From: Alphaproteobacteria bacterium
GTDB taxonomy: Bacteria; Pseudomonadota; Alphaproteobacteria; Rickettsiales; UBA1997
DNA: 12,272 nucleotides
NCBI GenBank assembly: GCA_016869695.1
Contig: VGDN01000018.1
Span: 1 to 12,272, forward strand
Direction of reading: 5' to 3'
Under the pieces are notes generated by a model that was given only the letters and a program-made list of their open reading frames with translations, did no database searches and was not told the DNA's origin. Position 1 is the first letter of the stretch; the number at the start of each line of letters is the position of its first letter. Positions 7,903 through 12,272 of the stretch are shown here, piece by piece. The position numbers were made by a program, and so were the translations under genes.

Positions 7903-7931
7903 TTGAGTTTAAAGGGTTGGAAAGGTATTTA
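7903..7931 (+). promoter_or_regulatory. Candidate sigma-70-type promoter for hemH
   Basis: TTGAGT (7903-7908), a 17-base spacer, and TATTTA (7926-7931). The spacing is ideal but the -10 box matches the consensus poorly. A perfect palindrome begins five bases downstream, which would cover the expected transcription start. Weak call, offered because the divergent gap must hold promoters for both flanking genes. None was recognised for the minus-strand gene. Confidence 0.3.
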
Positions 7932-7935
7932 CTGA

Positions 7936-7959
7936 GATTTTCGCCTTAAGGCGAAAATC
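7936..7959. promoter_or_regulatory. 24-bp perfect palindrome in the divergent hemH/nuclease promoter region
   Basis: GATTTTCGCCTT at 7936-7947 is followed at once by its exact complement, with TTAA at the centre. It lies 19 bases before the hemH GTG and 46 bases before the nuclease ATG, so one site could control both divergent genes. With no spacer it suits a dimeric DNA-binding protein; as RNA it would give a 10-bp stem with a TTAA loop ahead of hemH. A terminator is unlikely because transcription diverges here. Confidence 0.6.
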
Positions 7960-7978
7960 AGTTTTCTAACGACAAAAA

Positions 7979-8998
7979 GTGACGATTTTTCCAAGAACTG
8001 CCGTGGTGATTTTTAACCTAGGTGGTCCAGACAAATTAGAGGCGATTCGACCTTTTCTTTTCAATCTTTTTTCTGACCGCGCGATTTTGAATTTGCCGCA
8101 ACCCTTACGGTTCTTGCTGGCGTGGCTAATTTCCAAATTGCGTTTTGCCAAAGCGAAAGAAATTTATGCACAAATTGGCGGCGCTTCTCCATTGCTTCGT
8201 TACACCGAATTTCAAGCGCATGCGCTTGAACAAGAGTTGTCTTTTTTCGGCGATTTTAAAGTTTTTGTCTCAATGCGTTACTGGCGTCCAACCGCGTCAG
8301 AAGTGGTTGTAAGGCTTAAAGAATACAATCCGAATAAAATAATTTTACTGCCACTTTACCCGCAATTTTCGAGCGCAACCTCTGGTTCTTCACTGCAAGA
8401 TTTTGTGAGTCGCATTCCGCGCGAAATTCCAACGAAAATAATTTGCTGCTACCCAAGCGACCCAGATTTTGCCAGCGCACACAGCCGTTTAATCAAGCAG
8501 ACAATCTCGAGAAAGAATTTGGCAGAGTTGCGTCTTCTTTTTTCGGCACATGGTTTGCCGCAGAGTGTAGTTGATGCAGGGGACCCTTACGTTTTTCAGG
8601 TGCAAAAGACAGTTGAGATGGTGCTAAAAGATTTTCCGTCAGAGACAGATTTTAAAATTTGTTACCAGTCAAAAGTTGGAATAAAATCTTGGACAAAACC
8701 AAGTTTGGAGCAAGAATTGCGTAGAGCGCAGCTCGACAATAAAATTCCAGTAATTGTACCAATTTCTTTCGTTTCCGAAAATTCTGAAACGCTTTTTGAG
8801 CTCGACATTTTTTACAAAAATCAGTTCAAAAATTTGTTGCGCGTACCAGCGCTAAATAGTGAAGGGTTTTTCATTAAGGCTTTAACTGAAATCTGCAGAG
8901 CCGCGTCTACCAACGATTCTTCCAATATTTTTTGCGGACGAAATCTACAAAGAATCTGTGACAAGAATCTTAAATTCTGTCCGAATTCGAATTGCTAA
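7979..8998 (+). CDS. hemH: Ferrochelatase (protohaem ferro-lyase)
   Basis: Inserts ferrous iron into protoporphyrin IX, the last step of protohaem synthesis, usually at the cytoplasmic membrane face. The 339-residue length is normal. Family motifs appear in order: FNLGGPD near residues 12-18; PLYPQFSSATSGSS; FSAHGLP with H191; GDPYVFQV; YQSKVG...WTKPSLEQEL; and PISFVSENSETLFELDIFY with E270. H191 and E270 correspond to the conserved active-site His and Glu. The start is GTG at 7979; a TAA lies in frame at 7967-7969, so the protein cannot begin further upstream, and GTG at 8003 is the next alternative. There is no good Shine-Dalgarno. The C-terminal tail (about residues 304-339) has five Cys, the last four as C-x7-C-x6-C-x4-C, which could be iron-sulfur ligands as in some other ferrochelatases; that part is inference. 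Confidence 0.95.
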   Translation: MTIFPRTAVVIFNLGGPDKLEAIRPFLFNLFSDRAILNLPQPLRFLLAWLISKLRFAKAKEIYAQIGGASPLLRYTEFQAHALEQELSFFGDFKVFVSMRYWRPTASEVVVRLKEYNPNKIILLPLYPQFSSATSGSSLQDFVSRIPREIPTKIICCYPSDPDFASAHSRLIKQTISRKNLAELRLLFSAHGLPQSVVDAGDPYVFQVQKTVEMVLKDFPSETDFKICYQSKVGIKSWTKPSLEQELRRAQLDNKIPVIVPISFVSENSETLFELDIFYKNQFKNLLRVPALNSEGFFIKALTEICRAASTNDSSNIFCGRNLQRICDKNLKFCPNSNC

Positions 8999-9005
8999 GG
9001 GGTTA

Positions 9006-9036
9006 GACAGATTGAATTTTGGAAATTCAATTTGTC
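9006..9036 (+). repeat. Hairpin between hemH and ybeY
   Basis: Arms GACAGATTGAATTT (9006-9019) and 9023-9036 pair at 13 of 14 positions plus one G-U pair (9010 with 9032), around a 3-base loop. It starts 8 bases after the hemH stop and ends 21 bases before the ybeY start. The stem is AT-rich and no U-tract follows, so it is a poor intrinsic terminator. It may protect or help process the mRNA between two co-directional genes, or be a small palindromic repeat. Confidence 0.65.
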
Positions 9037-9057
9037 CAAATGTGCTAATTACCAAGA

Positions 9058-9483
9058 ATGAAAATCGACATTGTTTTGAAGAGTAAAAAATGGGTGGGGA
9101 AGGAAAAACTTGTCGAGAAAATTACCAAGAAAATTTTACCGCTAGCGAAGGTAAATGCTTGTGAGGTCTCGATTTCATTGGTCTGCGACCGGCAAATGAA
9201 AAAAATAAATCTACAGTTTCGCGGTAAGGACAAGTCGACAAATGTCCTCTCATTTTCGGCATTCGACAAATTTTTCTTGGGCGACATTGTGTTGGCCTAC
9301 GAGACGCTTGTGCGCGAAGCAGTGGAGCAGAAAAAAACTTTTAACAACCATCTCGCACACCTGCTTCTGCACAGCATTCTTCACCTTTTGGGACACGACC
9401 ACGAGGAAGAGGAAATGGCAGAGAAAATGGAGAAATTAGAAATTAAAATCTTGGGCCAACTCGGAATTTCCAATCCTTACTAA
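9058..9483 (+). CDS. ybeY: YbeY endoribonuclease (rRNA maturation factor)
   Basis: Zinc-dependent endoribonuclease of the UPF0054 family, needed for 16S rRNA 3' end maturation and ribosome quality control. The 141 residues carry the family signatures: an RGKDKSTNVLSF stretch (usual form R..x..T[DN]VLSF) and the metal site HSILHLLGHDH with H105, H109 and H115 in the expected H-x3-H-x5-H spacing. The residue after the first His is Ser rather than the usual Gly, and His113 replaces the common Tyr; both are mild departures. The ATG at 9058 follows AAGA only. Its TAA overlaps the ATG of the next gene by one base (TAATG), so translation of the CBS-domain protein is probably coupled. The ybeY-corC order is the same as in many proteobacteria. 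Confidence 0.93.
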   Translation: MKIDIVLKSKKWVGKEKLVEKITKKILPLAKVNACEVSISLVCDRQMKKINLQFRGKDKSTNVLSFSAFDKFFLGDIVLAYETLVREAVEQKKTFNNHLAHLLLHSILHLLGHDHEEEEMAEKMEKLEIKILGQLGISNPY

Positions 9484-10301
9484 TGAAACGACGCAAGTTA
9501 AATTTTATCCTCAATCTACTTTGTAAAAAGACCAAAAAATCTTTTTCTGTACTGATTTCTTACCTACTCGACACCTACGAAAATCATGGCTTGGTGCGGG
9601 CGGAAGAAAAGAAAATGTTCAAAAACGTTCTTGTTTTTGGAGACAAAAAAGTGGCGAGTGTAATGACACCACGAGCTGACGTGGTAGCGGTTGAGCAGGG
9701 TGCGAATTTGGCGGAGATTAAGAGAATAATTACCACTGACGGCCACACGCGCATTCCAGTTTTTAAAGGCGATTTCGACAATATTGTTGGCTTCATTCAT
9801 AGCAAAGATTTGGCGAAATTTTTGTGTGGTGGTAAGAATTTTTCTGTCACGAAAATATTACGAAAAATTCTGTTGGTACCGGGCTCAATGAAATTGCTCG
9901 ACGTGCTCTTTAAAATGCGAATGACGAGGGTTCATGTCGCCATTGTGCTTGACGAATTTGGTGGTGTGGACGGCTTGGTAACAATTGAAAATTTAGTCGA
10001 AGAAATTGTGGGTGAGATTGAAGACGAGCACGATTTACCAACCGAAACCCTGCTTTTTCGTGCGCGCAAAATCGGCGAAAATAAATTCCAATTTGGTGGG
10101 CGCGTTGAGGTCAAAAAATTAGAAGAAATGCTGGGACAAAAAATTGAGCGCGATGACTTCCAAACCGTTGGTGGACTAGTGCTAACTTTGTTTAGTCAGG
10201 TGCCAGAAATTGACCAAGAAGTCAAAAAATTTGGACTAAAATTTCGCGTTGTTGATGCTGACGAGAGAGCGGTGCGGCTGGTGGAGGTAGGGAAGGTTTG
10301 A
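9483..10301 (+). CDS. tlyC: TlyC/CorC-type CBS-domain protein
   Basis: 272-residue soluble protein with two CBS domains (about residues 58-112 and 120-178, the first beginning VMTPRADVVAVE) and a C-terminal CorC/HlyC transporter-associated domain (about 190-270, ending FRVVDADERAVRLVEV). The membrane DUF21 domain of longer relatives is absent, as in E. coli CorC (YbeX) and rickettsial TlyC. CorC is linked to magnesium and cobalt homeostasis and ribosome function. Rickettsial TlyC has been described as a haemolysin-like factor in phagosome escape. The sequence supports the family, not a choice between these roles. It overlaps ybeY by one base and the tRNA-Cys gene follows 40 bases after its stop. 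Confidence 0.92.
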   Translation: MKRRKLNFILNLLCKKTKKSFSVLISYLLDTYENHGLVRAEEKKMFKNVLVFGDKKVASVMTPRADVVAVEQGANLAEIKRIITTDGHTRIPVFKGDFDNIVGFIHSKDLAKFLCGGKNFSVTKILRKILLVPGSMKLLDVLFKMRMTRVHVAIVLDEFGGVDGLVTIENLVEEIVGEIEDEHDLPTETLLFRARKIGENKFQFGGRVEVKKLEEMLGQKIERDDFQTVGGLVLTLFSQVPEIDQEVKKFGLKFRVVDADERAVRLVEVGKV

Positions 10302-10341
10302 TTTTAGATTTCTGACTTTACGTTGCGCCTCTCTAATTTCT

Positions 10342-10416
10342 GGCCGGGTAGCAAAGTGGTAATGCAAGGGCCTGCAAAGCCTTGACTGGCCGGTTCGATT
10401 CCGGCCCCGGCCTCCA
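10342..10416 (+). tRNA. tRNA-Cys (anticodon GCA)
   Basis: A complete cloverleaf can be drawn. The 7-bp acceptor stem GGCCGGG pairs with CCCGGCC; the discriminator base is T and CCA is encoded. The D arm is GCA...TGC. The anticodon stem AGGGC/GCCTT encloses the loop CTGCAAA, with GCA at 10374-10376. The T arm is GCCGG-TTCGATT-CCGGC. The 75 bases and short variable loop suit tRNA-Cys. It is much more GC-rich than its surroundings. A long inverted repeat starts two bases after the CCA. Confidence 0.97.
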
Positions 10417-10417
10417 G

Positions 10418-10540
10418 AAAAACTACCTTTGCTTTAAAATTTTTCCGTTTTTTGATTGCCGCGGTGCGCGCGTACGTTTGAGTACACTTACGCTCCTCGC
10501 AATCAGAAAACGGAAAAATTTTAAAGCAAAGGTAGTTTTT
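10418..10540. repeat. 123-bp inverted repeat with 42-nt arms directly behind tRNA-Cys
   Basis: Arms 10418-10459 and 10499-10540 are complementary at 41 of 42 positions; the exception, T10452 against G10506, would be a U-G pair in plus-strand RNA. The 39-base centre (10460-10498) is clearly more GC-rich and contains its own short inverted repeats (GCGTA at 10470-10474 with TACGC at 10489-10493; GTAC twice). It begins two bases after the tRNA CCA and ends 25 bases before pgi. It may act as a barrier or processing signal behind the tRNA, but it has no U-tract. Its shape matches the element at 6810-6942 although the sequences differ. A MITE-like insertion is possible. Confidence 0.9.
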
Positions 10541-10559
10541 ACCAGGTGATTTTTACCAG
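10536..10559 (+). repeat. Short direct repeat TTTTTACCAG ahead of pgi
   Basis: TTTTTACCAG occurs at 10536-10545 and again at 10550-10559, separated by GTGA. The first copy includes the last five bases of the long inverted repeat. CCAG also ends the left flank of that repeat (10414-10417, the end of the tRNA gene). This could be the footprint of an insertion or slippage, or chance in AT-rich DNA. Confidence 0.4.
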
Positions 10560-10565
10560 ATTTTT

Positions 10566-11753
10566 GTGCCTTACTCTCAGCTTATCTGCAATCTCTCCTC
10601 TTCCAAAAAAAATCTCGCTTTGTGTCAGAAATTTAGCGAGGTTTTGCGCGATCAAATTGGGAAGAAAAAAGTCGCCGCTCTCGACATTATTCTTGGTAAT
10701 CACAGCTTTGAAAAATTTGTTAAGAAAACTGCCCGCTACAAAAAAATACTAGTCTTGGGCGTAGGCGGCTCAAGCCTTGGTGGTAAAACGCTTTGTGCCT
10801 TAAAATCGCAGCACAAATTAGAATTTCTTGAATCAATTGACCCACTAACCGTTCACAATTGCCTGTCTAATCTAGACCTAAAAAACACATTTTTTTTAGT
10901 AATTAGTAAGTCGGGTGAAACTATTGAGACAATCTGTCAAACCTTGCTGCTGATAGATAGAATTGGTACGAAGTCACCAGAGCAATTTTTGTTTGTCACT
11001 GAATCTGAAGCAAATTCTCTTGCCAAAATTGCAAAAAAAATTGGCGCTGAAATCGCTACTCACCCGAAAGAAATTGGCGGGCGTTATTCCTGTTTTTCAA
11101 TTGTTGGATTATTGCCAGCAACGCTTGCTGGGATTGATGTTGCAGCGATTTGTCGTGGAGCAAAAAAGACTCTACAGAATTTTCTAAAGAAAGACGAAAT
11201 CACTAAATCTTGCGCTATTCAGCTCACTGCTTTTGAGCAGGGTTTTACTAGTAATGTTGTAATGCCTTACGTGGACAATCTGAAAAATTTTACTGACTGG
11301 TACCGCCAGCTTTGGGCGGAATCGCTTGGTAAAAATGGTTTTGGTTCGACGCCGATTAATTCAATGGGTACGGTTGACCAGCACAGTCAGTTGCAGCTTT
11401 ATCTCGAAGGTACGCGCGACAAATTTTTCACTTTTGTTACCAGCAAAAAACATGCTCAGGATTTTAAAATTAAAGATTTGCCAGGCTGCGAAACATTGTT
11501 TGGTGGAAAGAAATTAAGTGAAGTTGTGGCGGTCGAGCAACAAACGACGATTGCGGTTTTGGCACAGAAAAAATTACCGATTCGGATTTTTGAAATTGCC
11601 AAACTTGACGAAGAAATTCTGGGCGGGCTAATGATGCAAATGTTCCTAGAGACAATCCTAATCGCTTACGTCAAAGGCATTAATCCATTTGATCAACCTG
11701 CGGTTGAGTTACGGAAGGATTTGGCTAAGAAAATCTTAAAAAAATCAAGTTAG
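10566..11753 (+). CDS. pgi: Glucose-6-phosphate isomerase, short form
   Basis: Cytoplasmic enzyme interconverting glucose-6-phosphate and fructose-6-phosphate. The protein has two SIS (sugar isomerase) domains. Motifs in order: LGVGGSSLGG (G65-G73), SKSGETIET (114-122) for phosphate binding, EIGGRYSCFSIVGLLPA, LWAESLGKNG with E252, GTVDQHSQLQLYLEG with H273, and NPFDQPAVELRK with K384. E252, H273 and K384 correspond to the conserved catalytic residues. At 395 residues it is much shorter than the roughly 550-residue enterobacterial enzyme, but the motifs are complete, so it looks like a compact but functional form. The start is GTG at 10566, giving MPYSQLICNLS; no convincing Shine-Dalgarno is present and the long inverted repeat ends 25 bases upstream. 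dsbB follows after 4 bases. Rickettsia itself lacks glycolytic enzymes, so this gene argues for a metabolically richer relative. Confidence 0.95.
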   Translation: MPYSQLICNLSSSKKNLALCQKFSEVLRDQIGKKKVAALDIILGNHSFEKFVKKTARYKKILVLGVGGSSLGGKTLCALKSQHKLEFLESIDPLTVHNCLSNLDLKNTFFLVISKSGETIETICQTLLLIDRIGTKSPEQFLFVTESEANSLAKIAKKIGAEIATHPKEIGGRYSCFSIVGLLPATLAGIDVAAICRGAKKTLQNFLKKDEITKSCAIQLTAFEQGFTSNVVMPYVDNLKNFTDWYRQLWAESLGKNGFGSTPINSMGTVDQHSQLQLYLEGTRDKFFTFVTSKKHAQDFKIKDLPGCETLFGGKKLSEVVAVEQQTTIAVLAQKKLPIRIFEIAKLDEEILGGLMMQMFLETILIAYVKGINPFDQPAVELRKDLAKKILKKSS

Positions 11754-11757
11754 TACA

Positions 11758-12270
11758 ATGAAAAAACGCGACCTCGTTCTTCTTCTTTTGGCTTCAAGCT
11801 TTGCTCTTGTTTTTGCTTACATTCTGCAGTTCGTATTCGACTACCAACCTTGCATTCTCTGCCTCTACCAGCGTTTGCCGTTTTTTATAATCATTGTGCT
11901 CTCGGCTTGTGGCCTGATTTTGTTTAGCTCGGAGAGGTTGGTGAAAATCGCAGTAGTGTTCTGTATAATCTTGCTGGCAGTCAATGTAGCGATTTCATTT
12001 TACCACTTTGGTGTCGAAGAAAAAATTTTTACGGGACCGACAAATTGTGAAGATGTTTCCAATCTTAACAAAGCAACAAGTTTGGAGGAGTTGAAGCTGG
12101 TGATTGGTAAGGCCAAGGCGGTTCCTTGCGATGAGCCACAACTTAAGTTTTTAAAACTCTCTCTGGCGACTTGGAACTTTATTTACTGCGTAGTAGTGCT
12201 CGGATTACTTTATTGGATCTACAAAAGACGCGCGCGGACAGACAGACTTGGAGCAGTCGGTAAGAAGTAA
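11758..12270 (+). CDS. dsbB: DsbB-family disulfide bond formation protein
   Basis: Inner-membrane oxidase that re-oxidises the periplasmic thiol oxidase DsbA and passes electrons to quinone. The 170 residues show four membrane helices (about 6-26, 42-56, 64-82, 138-157). The first periplasmic loop has the redox pair C32-x-x-C35 in the family motif PCILCLYQR. The second periplasmic loop follows YHFGVE and carries the other pair, C97 (TNCED) and C124 (VPCDEP). All four functional Cys are present. The C-terminus is short and basic. The ATG is 4 bases after the pgi stop, so the gene is probably co-transcribed with pgi although the two are functionally unrelated. No dsbA is visible in the window. 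Likely clients include periplasmic Cys-rich proteins such as the VirB6 ectodomain encoded here (inference). Confidence 0.93.
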   Translation: MKKRDLVLLLLASSFALVFAYILQFVFDYQPCILCLYQRLPFFIIIVLSACGLILFSSERLVKIAVVFCIILLAVNVAISFYHFGVEEKIFTGPTNCEDVSNLNKATSLEELKLVIGKAKAVPCDEPQLKFLKLSLATWNFIYCVVVLGLLYWIYKRRARTDRLGAVGKK

Positions 12271-12272
12271 GT

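Noticed and set aside
9006..9036. Intrinsic terminator of hemH
   Set aside because: AT-rich stem followed by CAAATG rather than a U-tract, and the next gene is co-directional and close.
10418..10540. Insertion sequence or integrase-bearing island at tRNA-Cys
   Set aside because: No transposase or integrase frame is present, the tRNA has no second 3' copy nearby, and only a 4-base CCAG is shared at the edges.
10546..10752. 68-codon open frame overlapping the start of pgi
   Set aside because: Out of frame with pgi, which has strong motifs, and has no homology I recognise.

Overview
The window looks like a piece of an alphaproteobacterial chromosome, most likely from the Rickettsiales or a close relative. 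The reasons are a VirB4 gene joined to a very large VirB6-like protein with a long N-terminal ectodomain, an AmpG-type transporter, a YbeY-TlyC gene pair, HemH and DsbB, with moderate to low GC and near-perfect palindromes between genes. A complete phosphoglucose isomerase gene and a less AT-rich sequence than Rickettsia proper suggest an early-branching, environmental or protist-associated lineage. The placement is inference; no marker gene in the window settles it.

Layout. Positions 1-7889 are read on the minus strand and 7979-12270 on the plus strand, with a short divergent promoter region between them. In minus-strand order the genes are: a DUF1016_N/thermonuclease-like fusion protein (7889-6957); a gap filled by a 133-bp inverted repeat; ampG (6772-5546); a gap with heptamer repeats and a palindrome; virB4 (5445-3052); and virB6 (3055 to beyond position 1, open at the window edge). 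virB4 and virB6 overlap by 4 bases (ATGA), so they are translationally coupled. On the plus strand are hemH (7979-8998), a hairpin, ybeY (9058-9483) overlapping tlyC/corC (9483-10301) by one base, tRNA-Cys(GCA) (10342-10416), a 123-bp inverted repeat, pgi (10566-11753) and dsbB (11758-12270).

How the genes relate. VirB4 (ATPase) and VirB6 (inner-membrane channel subunit) are core parts of a type IV secretion system. No virB3 lies upstream of virB4 in this window. The VirB6 ectodomain has about 30 cysteines, so it would plausibly need periplasmic disulfide formation, and dsbB in the same window encodes the membrane half of that pathway. AmpG points to import of cell-wall muropeptides, HemH to the last step of haem synthesis, YbeY to rRNA maturation, TlyC/CorC to a CBS-domain protein commonly paired with YbeY, and Pgi to the glucose-6-P/fructose-6-P interconversion.

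The least explained content is in the gaps. Five intergenic gaps each hold an inverted repeat of different sequence. Two of them (6810-6942 and 10418-10540) share one architecture: 42-nt arms with exactly one transition mismatch around a 39-49-nt centre. The DUF1016_N plus thermonuclease fusion is the most unusual protein. No stretch over 300 bases lacks a gene.
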